From Ectocarpus siliculosus (lineage: Eukaryota > Sar > Phaeophyceae > Ectocarpales > Ectocarpaceae), in the NCBI GenBank assembly GCA_000310025.1, contig FN649751.1, positions 45,259 to 75,489 of the forward strand: a DNA stretch of 30,231 nucleotides, read 5' to 3'. This document shows positions 20,601-30,231 of this stretch, in pieces. The number at the start of each line of letters is the position of its first letter. The first letter of the stretch is position 1. Both the position numbers and the translations under genes were made by a program. The notes below the pieces were generated by a model. The model did no database searches. It was not told the origin of the DNA and worked only from the letters and a program-made list of their open reading frames with translations.

Positions 20601-23112
20601 GAGCAAGGGGAAATACGGGTCTAGGACATAAAAAATGGGTCGATTAGGGTCGTGGTACGGGTCAGAGAGACCACGGCACGAGTCTGTGGATGTGGCCCAG
20701 CACGAGATTGAGGGAAATACGGTCGAGATCGAACCAGGTGCAGAAATATCGAAAGGAAACATGGTGGCGTGTGCGGGACACGATACGCGTCAAATGAGAC
20801 ACGACACGGGTCGACTGCCGCGCAGTCCCTTTGACGGTCGCCGTCATCCGCATTATAGCTCTCGAACAACTCGCCTCGAAGCAAATTTCCTGAATCCCGT
20901 AGGTGTGCCGAAATTTTGAGTTTCACTGGGAAAGGACTAGCGGTGTTGGTACCTTAAACCCCAGATGGAATGCTATTGATTTCCTCCTTGCGTGGATATC
21001 CTAGGGGTTTGACGCGCAATACCCACCAGTTGGTACCGACACTCATTGCCCTTGCCTACGGGCACCATAGCGTGGCTATCCCAGCTTTCTCGCTAGGGTC
21101 GCAACGATTTCGGCTTACGAACACCCCCTGCGATAATTTTGCCCAAGCACATGTCCGTATCGTTTCTACAGCATGTGGCATCGGACGGTTCGTGCTAGCA
21201 TGACGGCTGACTCCCTTCGGCATCGTGACGTCTCACCTTTTCCCTTCCTCTCTGCACGCCTCCTTGTACCTCTGCCTCGCGTCGGCCTCCCGCCGCCTCC
21301 GCTGGAGGCGCAGCTGCTCTCCCATTTTCAAAGCCTCGAGGGCGATCGATCGCCTTCGGGCAATCACCCGGCGTGCCCGCTTTATCCGGAATATCCCTTG
21401 AATTCGCCTGTTGTTCAATGCGTTTGCTGGTCGTCTCAAGGGGGCTCGGTACTCATTGATGGGTCTGACTGCCACGACAAAGTTACTTCAGCCTCTTTGC
21501 AACTGCACGTGCGCGTGTCCAAACGTTCCTGGACGTTTTTTGCGGACAAAAACAACCACGAAGCTTGTAGACCTACCTCGCCGCCCGGAAGACCACGGTG
21601 TCCTCAAGGCGAGAGCCTTCAACTACACCGCCCCGCACGCCCCGCACGCCTCGCACTATCATCCGGACGTGGCGCCAGAGGAGAACACTTCTACGGGGTC
21701 CCTCCTCGCCGTAGCTGGTCTCGGTCAAGCTCAGGGAGGTCAAGTCAGAAGACGCCTGGCGTTCAGAGGTGGAGCCGCCAATGAGCGTATATTTATGAAC
21801 GCCACATGGTGTTGTTGTTGTTGTTACCACCATTGTTGCTGCTGCTGTGGCGATTGCTTTTCAGTATTCTCATTCTAGTCCGAGCCTTACAAAGACGCAG
21901 ACGGTTTGAGTCCCAACCGCGGCCAGCGTCCATCAACTACAGTAATCAGAGTGCTTCTCACAGGGTAGTGCTTCACCGAGGGTGTTTATATTCTTCGTAC
22001 GAATGACTGGTGGAAGGCAGAGACTTGCAATAGGTACATCAAAGGCCGCTGGTTAACGTTGCTGAACGGCAGATTCTCATTGGGCCCAAGCAAGTCCGGC
22101 GACACCGTTTCGAGGCAAGGAAGAACGGCTGCATCAAGCCTGACGACTGTAGCTTATCGGAGCCGAGGTATGACATCACAGGTCGAAAGGATATTTTTTT
22201 CGCATTAGGAGAAAGGCAGTCAAAAGCCAATCACATCTCGCCGCGCACGTTTCGGAACTGTTCGTCCCAACCCTGGTATTGAGGCACGTGCCAGGCAATG
22301 CACCCTCTCGGTTCTCTGAATGAACCGCTCGGATTAGAGGCACTGCAGAAATACCCCAAGGAGCACTCACGTCTAAGGTGCCCTCATCCAGCAGCAGGCT
22401 CGAAGCTCCCAGAGACTTGAATATATTCTTGCCTGCAGACGATAACACCCTCAGTCCACCGGACAGAAAAGACATGCCGCTTCGTTGACTGCTTTGGCTC
22501 TGCATGTGAACAACGGCCAGACATGAGTATCGTTTTTCTATCAGGGTTTCGGGGGCTTCAAACGCGTCACGAGAAGTCTCTAGACCTCTTTGATCGATCG
22601 ATCCGATTTCTAGGGAAAAGAGAAGAAAAACGCATACACCATGAGAATCATAGGCAATCCGTCCATTAACTCTCATGAATTGCCGCACGGACGACAATGT
22701 GTTTGCTTGTGAAAAGCAGCCCATCGGGGCGTTCTACTCCACCTCACGATGAGCTTTTTTCTCCAGCTCTTGCAACAAGAGGGGTCGGAAACAACACATT
22801 GTTCAGAGGCTTTCCTGATTTCCTCTTGATTGGCAGAGTTTGTTAGCGCAACTACTGGAATACTGCGGATGGTCACCCGTGCACCATGCGGACTCCTGTA
22901 GATTCTCTTGGAGTGAACATTCCATCACGATTTCATCACACCTCCACCGCTTCCCCTACCTGGTCATCCCCCACTCCTTTGTCACCACCCCTTCGCCTGC
23001 CCCAACCTAGGGATCGCGTGGAGGATAGCATTCCCCTAAGCCCACCGGCGTTTTTTTCCTCTGGCGGCAACTTCGCCACAGGTGTCTTGTCCCTGTCTTT
23101 CTTCTGCATCAT
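17670..23112 (-). CDS. IQ-motif protein with a basic helical core, eight exons, family unknown
   Basis: Exons in transcript order are 23112-22960, 22499-22371, 22146-22058, 21407-21237, 19522-19396, 18827-18611, 18536-18360 and 18016-17670. All phases agree and give about 469 residues. The start is the first of two adjacent ATGs (23112). Residues 1-123 are polar and poorly conserved-looking. Residues 126-136 (IQGIFRIKRAR) fit the IQxxxR.xxx.R pattern, which binds calmodulin or related EF-hand proteins. A strongly basic helical region follows to about residue 223 (RLQRRRREADARQRYKEACR; KRLAAYLKWLEDRARRRREF). The next part (224-300) is rich in Arg, Tyr and Trp, with segments such as AKYPDYMYRQIPQVKRRVWG and MHDHIWAPPRG. 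The C-terminal third begins with GNIGDVALSGKVDIADISHA and belongs to no family I know. The weakest exon is 22146-22058, chosen because it supplies the required phase change. The last donor (ACAA|GTTGAG) is also tentative. Confidence 0.72.
19523..21236 (-). other. 1.7-kb intron of the IQ gene carrying a same-strand open frame
   Basis: The two flanking exons join perfectly (phase 2 to phase 2) into one basic helix, so nothing in between is needed. Inside lies a minus-strand ATG-initiated frame of 104 codons (20762-20448) with CGCCACC directly before the ATG. Several CGGGTC words occur around 20616-20815. The open frame's product is unknown. Confidence 0.6.
20448..20762 (-). CDS. Possible small nested open frame, function unknown
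   Basis: This 104-codon frame lies wholly in an intron of the IQ gene and on the same strand. The start context CGCCACCATG is a strong eukaryotic initiation context. The product would be rich in aromatic and hydrophobic residues (DPYFPLLHLYRLEMPWLAC) and ends HDHVVSH. It has no recognisable domain, no signal peptide and no clear membrane span. It could be a retained-intron product, a nested gene, a remnant or chance. Confidence 0.2.
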   Translation of the reverse strand: MFPFDISAPGSISTVFPSISCWATSTDSCRGLSDPYHDPNRPIFYVLDPYFPLLHLYRLEMPWLACTLHATDDNRQSLFEKFVLGFYVVSVRFSMKEHDHVVSH

Positions 23113-25466
23113 GTGCGGGCAAATGACGCCGTGAGGCCACGATTCGAACAGCAAAGTTCAGGCAAGAAGAAGAAACGTGAAAGCATCCCAAAGGGATCAC
23201 CACTTCAATGTACCCCGTACTTTCCCTTTCGGCCCCGTTAGGATTTCACCCTTGGCAGGAGAGAGGGAGTGAATCCGTGCTGCGAAAGACTTCAAGAGCT
23301 GGCATCCTCATTTCATCATACTTTGCAAAGCACAGAGGTGGCGTTGAGTACTACTACACGGCATGAAACTTCTTCGTACTCGTCCCTGCACCCTAACCTA
23401 CTCTTACTCGTTCTCTCGGCGGCGAGTGTTGTCCTCTGTTGTTGTTTTCGCGGCTTTCTCGGTCGATTGCGAAAACGGAGTCGTCACTCGTAGAACCGTC
23501 ATCATCATCACATGCCGCGATCTGAGGTGTATTTTAACGAGCAGGCATTGGTACTATTGTATTGCGCAAGCACACTCGGAATAACATTTTGCTGTTGGTT
23601 TTAGACCCAACGTAGCTTGAAGAACCTAGGCTGCATTCAAGAACGAAGATTCCTAACGTGGATCATTTCATTCCACGCGGGTGCTTGTACGGCAGAACAG
23701 CTCCATCCGCTGGTTGGTTCTGTCGATCTGATAGGTGTTATGATGTTATGATAGGTTGCCTGACAGAAAGGCTTCTCTTCTCGACCACTCAATCAGCGTC
23801 AGCTGAGCAACGGGTGGCAATTTGTCAACCTGGCCGGAACTCCGTAGCAAGAAAGGGGGCATTCAATAGGTGGCGTATGGTGTCGTTGCACTCCTTTATT
23901 GAATCGTGTCTGGGTACCGTAGAGTACGGGCGGCAAGTTATTGTTTCGCAGAATGATTGAAAGAAAGTAATGAGAAAGAAATATTTGTGACCCGAAGCAC
24001 GCCGTGCGCATAACCTGCCGAGAACACTGACGGCAACATTCTTCCACGCCTTGTTCAGTATACGCCGTCAGCCTACCGTGTCTCTCAAGCGCTGGGGGCA
24101 AAGTGTGCGGGAGGAATCAACCTTGATGCTAGGGGTTTCAACAGCCTCGAATCCCACCTGTGCTTCGATGGCACCCACTCCGCAGCAGCGCATGCTGTCA
24201 GGAAGGTGCAGTGTGTCGGCCAAAGTACCGAAAGTCAACGACACTCCCCTCAACGTTTTTCTCGCAAACTTGTCCATAGTCTCGACCGAGCGTGGAGCGT
24301 CCGGTACCGCCAAAACGTTGGCAAATTATGTACCTGCAACGTTCAAGATAAGAAGCGTGCCCGCAGTGGAGAGAACCATACACGCGGTAGAGAAAATTTT
24401 GCGAGGTCAGGGCCCGCTTTTTTTGCCAATGCCAAGCTATTATGTTGCTCGCGGCCGCCCTACTCAGACAGTCCAGAGATATGGGAGCGTTCCTTGAAGT
24501 CCGCGAACATTTCTGCGAATTCTGCTGGAGAACGGAGGCTTTATGGAGTGTGTTATCGTCCGTACAGCGAAGATCCGGTCACATTCCGACAAAAAACACT
24601 TTAAAGAACTTACTTGTCGAACGCGCCTTTTCGTCAGATGCACAACGAGCGGCCGTATATGGCCGCACGCCGCCGCATGGAAGTGGCTACCAAGTGAACG
24701 GATTCACGACACTTGAAAGGGCAAACTTACCTGAGTATCTGGACTTGAATATGCCCACGCGTCACGCCAATTTCTCCAAGATGGACACTACACGAACGCC
24801 CCGTCGCTCGTTCCACAGAAAATGCACGTCAGACATCATACTTCGTGCGTCGTCAGATCTACATGCACAGAAGTTGGGCCAGAAGTCGGATCCTGTCGTG
24901 CTCTGAAACCGCCAATAAACATGCGTCTTTTCAAAATTCGGGGATATTTTGTTTTCGTCCCCCCCCCATCCTTCGCGGGTTTTGCATGTGCTGCTGTCGG
25001 TCACGCTCCTACCACGCATAATTGCATCTCTCTACTGGTCCTCTGTCTCTTCTCTCCCTCCTTTGGCGGCATACATTCGAGCGAACAGCGGACAAGCACA
25101 GGTGTGGTCGAGTTCCGTGTCTATGATTATTCATCGTGGTATTGTAGGTGCCTCGCGAATCTCTCGCCCAACCTGCTACACAGCAGCAGCAACCCCATGA
25201 TCATGAGGGGGGAGACCCGCTATCTGCTATAGCACGCACGGGATGACGCTGCCGCCGGAGAAGTATGGCCTTCTACAGTTGGTGGTTGAACAGGACTGGC
25301 AGCTCTGTTGGAGACGAAGCATGTCCTTGTTGCAGTGAAGCGACTCGCATGAAACATTCGACCCGCTTTTCATGCACCCTGCCGGCACTCCATGACGCTT
25401 ACGCGTGTTTCCGCCTCCGGTACTGCGCGGCGGCACACGGCAGGCGTAGACAGGCAGCGCGCAAGG
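23113..25466. other. Divergent spacer between the IQ gene and the STI1-like gene
   Basis: The two genes are transcribed away from each other, so promoters lie at both ends. A 73-codon plus-strand ATG frame (23363-23584) shows no domain. The most notable content is the pair of long open stretches at 24051-24906, listed separately. No TATA box or other clear element is visible. Confidence 0.55.
24051..24906 (+). pseudogene. Two overlapping frame-shifted open stretches, possible gene remnant
   Basis: One plus-strand frame is open from 24051 to 24497 (first ATG at 24126, 123 residues). A second frame, shifted by one base, runs from an ATG at 24442 to 24906 (154 residues). They overlap by 56 bases. 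Read together they would make a product of about 280 residues with one shift. Segments such as LNVFLANLSIVSTERGA and TTLERANLPEYLDLNMPTR look protein-like but I cannot assign a family. The minus strand is also open at 24068-24313, which weakens the case. It could be a decayed mobile element, a gene with a missed intron, or chance. Confidence 0.3.
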
Positions 25467-28400
25467 ATGCCGGGCAACAAGAAGAAGAACAAGGGCGCCA
25501 ACAAGGCCAAGAACGCGCCTGCTAGGAGCAATGCCGCTAACAAGGATGACCTGGCCGGGCTTGACGAGATCTTGAGGTGAGGCAAGGCTCGAGGAGCGGG
25601 GAGGCAAACACGCAAACCATCACCCCCCGAGCGAAAAGCAAAAGAGCATGCATCCTTCAACACAACTATGTACAGCGGTCGCACCCACTGAGATTCCCCG
25701 ATGCGCATGTGACTCTCTCCACATGTGCCACGGTGCACTCTCTTCGCATGATGCCGAGGGAATGATATCAAGGCGTTGACTAGATGCCGCCCTTGGTGCA
25801 TGCGACTCGCGCGCTCGAACCATCAGCTCGTTGGAAAGCAGTACAAGTAGGCCTGGTCTGCATCTGCTTGATGTGTGCGGACGTGCAGACAAAACCGGCT
25901 CTTGTATCATACGCTGGTTCACATTTATACGCATTTCAATAGGGGTGGCGACTACTCTGGTCTCCTACTGTAGTGGCCGAAAGGATGTCCCTTTCTAAAC
26001 GTACTCCCCTCTATTGCATTGGCGGAATGATCGTCTCCGTAGCTCTGCTTTACATGCACTGCTGTGTACCAGTTCTTTATCGTACACATACACTATGGTG
26101 TTGTGGGTGCGTCCATCCCTTGGTTGAAGTCTGTGCTCCGGCTGTGGTGAACGTGCCGACCCAATCAAGGTTGACTGCTTACATCAGTTTTGTTCTAGTC
26201 ATACAAATGTCTCTCATGCTTGGTTGAGCATTAAGCAGCATGGTGTTTTGCGATTGCCATGGGCTGCTGTAGAATAAACTACATACCATGTAATATACTG
26301 CTGTCGGGTACTCAGCAGTACTACGCAGCTAGACAGCAGTGTGTACGGCAGGAGCACCACCACCAGAAGCATGCCGGGGGCTCCGTACACCAGGCGTTGC
26401 GGCAGCATACCAGGACACAGCAGTACATCCTACCTGTTCTTTACGTGAACGGTATCAAGTTTCAATCCTGTGCCAAGAGGTGCATTCTCAATCCGCTTCG
26501 TAGGTGCTCGCCCCCGTAGGTTCGGCGTTTTCTTGGGCAGGCCTCTTTCAATCGCAACCCTTACCGCCGGCCCTTGGTGTGCTGTTTCTCCAGGCGGCTC
26601 CGCACTCGAAGTGTCCCCGTTCAAACCCCGTGGCATCCCTGATGGTGCTTTGTAGGCTTCGACAACTCCCAAAACCATGTTGATCCCTCAGCGTCCTATA
26701 TAGATCAATCAATAACCAGGTGTGGAGCGCCGCTTCAGTGCGGCATATTGGCCGCAGCCGTATCTTCTGCCAGAAGCCTGTGGCGGGCACCAAACGCTTG
26801 TTGCGTCCACTTGCGTCCACTTGAGGCCCTCCTGTCATTTCGCTGCTAGCAATTTCTCAGCAAGAGTCATGAAGGGGTCGAGATGGAACGGTCCACGGTT
26901 CGTTCCTTTTTAAGCACGTGCGATACGACGCGCATCCTGGCGACAAAACGATTACATCGGTGTTGAGTTGGGGAGAGGGAGGTGGGCATCGTCATCGCCT
27001 CTCACAGCATCCACAACTCATCATTTGTGCATTTTATCACTCTCCGAGTTATGTCTGAGAGCATCTGAGAGCATGGGATGATGAACAAGGCAGCAGCAGT
27101 GGACACCGAGAAACTTGGAAGCAGTTTCAGACTTGGAGCTGGCAGGCAGCTTTTACGTTTTAGGAGCTGATTTCGACCGCTGAATCCATGAATCCGCTTC
27201 GCGCCACGTCTTCTTGTGTCATTTGTGTAGGCCCGGTGGACAACCTCGCTTGAAGAACAGTTGCCGGCGGTCGCAGAAGAAAATCAACCTACGAAACTCA
27301 CGTGCATAGCGGCAACGATTGAGGGCGACAGAATAACTGGTTTGCCGTCCGTCATTGGAGGCGGTCAGATGTCGGGTCGAAACGACCGGCAGAAGAACAC
27401 GACGGCGTTTTCATCGTTTTTGCCAAGCGGACCGCTCCGGTTGAAGCTACAATACCTGCCTGGGCAAACTACAAGTCTTTCTATGCTTACTCACACCGTC
27501 GACTTTTTCTTCTCTTGTCAACACGTCATCACGTCATCCCTGACGGAGAAAACAGCGGTGCGGCTCTGCAGCGTTGCGAGACTGGGGTAATATTGACGTT
27601 GCCTCCCGCTCTCGACTGCAGCTCCTTACCCCCTCCTCTATCCTCCCGCCTGCTGTGCCGCCTGCTCTGATCTCAGTAACCCGGAGCAAATGGCGGAGGC
27701 GCAGCGAGAGGCGGTGGAAGCGAGCGGCTTCAAGCCGCGCTCGGGCAAGCAGAACGCTCAGATCGGCCTCAAGGGTTTCACCCAGGTGATTTAATTTACA
27801 GGAGGCGTTCGTTGGTTGTGATTACACGTTTCCGACCACCACCCTGTCCGATTTTTGTTTATTCCGCGTCAAGGCTTGGTGACGTCTGTGAAGGCATACG
27901 CAATGCGCTAGCACCTAAGAACCTCTTGTTTCGCACGGGGTTCGGTTCTCGTCTCCTCTGCCAGGTAGGTTCAGCCAACAGCGAATATTATACTGGTAGG
28001 TTTCAGTGCAGGGTTCTTAACGGAGGTCCTGGTTAAACTCCAGAACATACGTTCTGGTGTTTTTCAGTCTGAATTACTGATCTCCAAGTTTGTTAGGTGG
28101 TAGGGCGTACTGTGAGAGCATGCACAGGGGATTACGTTCTTTTGTGACGATCTGTTGACAGCAGCTATCCACATACATGGGTCGTACATTGACGATGAGC
28201 CGATTCGGCCTACGTTGCTGTGCCCCGACTTAGCTTACCGGTGGAGTGCGAGGCGCGAAGCCTCGTTGATGGAATAGAGGCAGGTGTACCCCTCATGCTT
28301 GGTGGACTCTTGGTGTCCGAAAGACGTCGGGCATGGACGAGCGCCAGCAATCAAATTTCGTCCAATTTGTTTTTTACCGGTTAACTCCAAAGTAGGTTTA

Positions 28401-30231
28401 GATGCGCAAGGATACGTGCGCGTCACCTACCACGTTGGATTCGGTCACTTGCACAACAAATGCACATACACACGAAAATAAACGCGCCCACATTCGCTTC
28501 GATCTTGGGTGTTTTCGTCTTCGGTCCGGGCCTGCGTTGACGGCTCTATCATGGAGCCTCTGGAGAACTCGGTAGAATGTTTTTGGAAAGACTTTTTTCC
28601 CCCGTGTGTGCGCGTGTGCGTTTCGTTTTTCGTCTGCTTTCTATGTTGTGTCTGACGGTACATGACCACGAACTGCAGGTGGGGTCTCCGTTGTCAATTG
28701 CTTTACTTGGAGTCTTACAAACACGCAATACAAACTACCGGTACGTCATAACCAACACCAACAACAGGCGACCCAGAACCCGGCCATGTTCAAGGACGCG
28801 ATGAGCATGCTCGGAGACCCCTCGGCCGTGAAGGAGGCGGAGGCGATGATGAACGACCCGGAGTTCAAGTCGGAGATAAACCAGTACATGGAGACGCTTA
28901 AGAACAACTCGGCCTTCCGCGATGCCATGGCCGAGGCCCAGCGAAAGTACCAGGTGGGTGGGTTGGTGACGGTTTTCTTTTGTTCATTGAGTGCGGGAGG
29001 GGTATCTTAGGGGCGATTTTGAGCAACCGATACGCCCTCCCGAAATCCACAGTTTGGTGGATACGCTCAAGTGAAATAATTAACATTTTGTTTGCACCAC
29101 GTTTTTTCTTTGGGACGGGGGGGTTCACAAGCGACAACGGAGAGTCCTGCTGTCAGTGCGCAGTCGGGGAGAAGCCGGGTCTTGCCGGTTCCGAACCGGC
29201 AAGATGGTACGATCATACCATCAACCCGACAACAAGCATACCAAAACCGCACAATATGGAAACATGTACTTGTTGAATAATACCAACAACACTGATTCAG
29301 TAGTACCAGGCCCAACCTACAACAGCCACCCGCAAACAACTTCGATACGCCACCACCAGCAGCAACACGCTATGCACCACAACCACCGACACCTTTTTGC
29401 AACGGCAACTACCATGAATTGATTCGACAGGCTCTGTTGGCCGACCCCGAGAAGATGAAGCAGGCGACGGACAAGTACAACGCCTTGATGAAGCAGCAGC
29501 AGGACGCCGCAGCGGCGGGGACGCCGGCAGCAGCAGCAGCAGCGGGGGGTGGTGCGGGAGCGGCGGGGGCGGCAGGGGCGACGCAGGCAGGGAAGGAGGC
29601 GGCGGCGGGGGGGGAGGACGACGGCGAGCCGCCGGTGCCCGAAGCGGGAGCGGAAGAGGAGGAAGAGGAGCCCCCCGCGGGAAAGGTGAGTCTTGAATGC
29701 CTTCAGTACAGCGCCCTTTTGATTTTTGCTCTTTCGCTCTTTCATGTGTGTGTGAATACCCATAGTACGGTACCCTCTTTTTTTCGGCCTCTTTGTGTGT
29801 GTGTGGAGGTGAGAGTGTATGTGTAAACTACAGCAACCTTCTGTTTTTGGGTATGTGAAGGAGGGTGTGAATGCCCACAGTACAGCACCTTCTGTGTTTT
29901 GCTCTCTTGTATGTGTGTGTGGAAGGGTGGGTGTGAACGCCTTCAGTACCCTCTCTGTTTTTTGCTCCATTATTTTTGCGTATGTGTTTTTCACCGAAAC
30001 GCCTTCATTCTGATGCATATGCACAAGGTTCTTTTTCAGGGGGTTAGTGTTTTGTCTCCCGGAAGCGGCACAACAGGGCATGGTCAATGACGTCACGGGT
30101 TGCAGTGCCAGGTGGGTGCGAGAATCGGTTGCGAAAGTCACTGCGCTGGTGGCACTTTTTTGCGCATTCCCTGCACTTGTGCAACATGTTCTGTGATGAC
30201 ATGGTAGTGTTCAAGCTGAATACTACCGTGT
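25467..30231 (+). CDS. STI1-like helical domain protein, 3' end beyond the window
   Basis: Exons are 25467-25576, 27677-27785, 28768-28953 and 29431-29685, all phase-consistent, giving 220 residues so far. A fifth exon at about 30077-30111 is tentative. The N-terminus is Lys/Asn-rich (NKKKNKGANKAKN). Asn-Pro or Asp-Pro pairs occur at residues 38-39, 77-78, 90-91, 103-104 and 140-141. Three of these are spaced exactly 13 residues apart and separated by amphipathic Met-rich helices, for example NPAMFKDAMSMLGDPSAVKE. This is the pattern of STI1 (heat-shock chaperonin-binding) domains, found in Hsp70/Hsp90 co-chaperones, ubiquilins and chloroplast import factors, where they bind hydrophobic segments. 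An Ala/Gly-rich stretch (about 156-185) and an acidic stretch with EEEEEE follow. No TPR or ubiquitin-like domain is seen within the window. Which STI1 protein this is stays open. Confidence 0.75.
25577..27676 (+). other. First intron of the STI1-like gene (2.1 kb)
   Basis: The donor is GTGAGG and the acceptor is TCTGATCTCAG, joined at phase 2. The interval 26040-26450 is dense in CAGCAGTAC/TACTGCTG words (for example 26289, 26305, 26415). Open frames on both strands are short and unlike proteins. I see no nested gene. Confidence 0.6.
27786..28767 (+). other. Second intron of the STI1-like gene
   Basis: The intron runs from GTGATT to ACCAACAACAG with both flanks at phase 0. I see no repeat, RNA or gene in it. 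Confidence 0.65.
29180..29204. repeat. Perfect 25-bp palindrome followed by a second hairpin
   Basis: Arms of 12 bases (TCTTGCCGGTTC and GAACCGGCAAGA) are separated by a single C. A second inverted repeat abuts it: GATGGTA at 29203-29209 and TACCATC at 29216-29222 with a six-base loop. Both lie in the third intron of the STI1-like gene (28954-29430). There is no T-run or gene end, so a terminator role is unlikely. Confidence 0.85.
29695..30012. repeat. Intronic degenerate minisatellite
   Basis: Five to six diverged units of about 45-70 bp start near 29695, 29754, 29823, 29868, 29935 and 29996. The unit core is GTGTGAA(C/T)(A/G)CC followed by (T/C)CAGTAC, a pyrimidine-rich CCTTCTGTTTTTTGCTC part and a GTGTGTGTG part. 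It fills most of the intron after the exon ending at 29685. Confidence 0.8.
30077..30111 (+). other. Tentative fifth exon of the STI1-like gene
   Basis: CGGCACAACAG precedes and GTGGGT follows a 35-nt stretch. In the phase left by the exon ending at 29685 it reads GMVNDVTGCSA and leaves at phase 2. The alternative acceptor at 30039 (TTCTTTTTCAG) has a better pyrimidine tract but meets TGA after 16 codons, which would make a short C-terminus. Confidence 0.35.

Noticed and set aside
21173-21878. Plus-strand frames of 203 and 155 codons
   Set aside because: They lie antisense to the IQ-motif exon at 21237-21407, which fits splice sites and phase. Their own composition is Ser/Pro/Cys low complexity.
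22176-22724. 182-codon minus-strand frame read as one ORF
   Set aside because: Only its internal part 22371-22499 is bounded by good splice sites and joins the IQ gene in phase. The rest is intron read-through.
29317-30141. 274-codon minus-strand frame
   Set aside because: It is antisense to the GC-rich Ala/Gly exon of the STI1-like gene and to the intronic minisatellite. Its repetitive His/Thr/Lys and Arg/Leu/Cys composition reflects those repeats.

Overview
The window looks like nuclear DNA of an intron-rich eukaryote. There are no operons and no bacterial-type gene packing. Instead, short exons are separated by 0.05-2 kb introns with GT..AG borders, and many donors read GTGAGT-, GTGAGG- or GTGGGT-like. 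I reconstructed four protein genes by following reading phase across splice sites. Their strands strictly alternate (-, +, -, +). Together with mid-50s GC, long introns and TACAGCAG/CTGCTGTA-rich spacer DNA, this suggests a brown alga (Ectocarpus-like) or a related stramenopile. That assignment is an inference and was not tested by any search.

Layout. Bases 1-1472 hold no recognisable gene. Bases 1473-6561 (minus) encode a complete seven-exon Qa-SNARE (syntaxin) of 311 residues: N-peptide, poly-Gly linker, Habc helices, SNARE motif with the zero-layer Gln, and a C-terminal anchor. Bases 6562-7038 are a 477-bp divergent promoter. Bases 7039-16033 (plus) encode a large coiled-coil/disordered protein of about 1,000-1,100 residues in some 14 exons, and its middle part (10.9-12.8 kb) is not fully resolved. 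Bases 16034-17669 are a convergent spacer. Bases 17670-23112 (minus) encode an eight-exon, 469-residue protein of unknown family with an IQ calmodulin-binding-type motif, a basic helical core and a tail I do not recognise. Bases 23113-25466 are a divergent spacer containing two overlapping, frame-shifted plus-strand open stretches of unknown nature. From 25467 (plus) to beyond the window runs a protein with regularly spaced Asn/Asp-Pro motifs typical of STI1-like helical domains, followed by an Ala/Gly-rich and an acidic segment.

The genes do not form an obvious pathway. The syntaxin acts in membrane fusion and the STI1-like protein is probably a chaperone or ubiquitin-pathway adaptor. The coiled-coil and IQ proteins are unassigned, although IQ and coiled-coil proteins are often cytoskeletal or ciliary. 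Non-coding sequence holds several notable structures: a decayed duplicate of an exon end inside a syntaxin intron, a 65-bp tandem duplication, an intronic minisatellite and a near-perfect 25-bp palindrome. No RNA gene, CRISPR array, rRNA or intact transposon was found.
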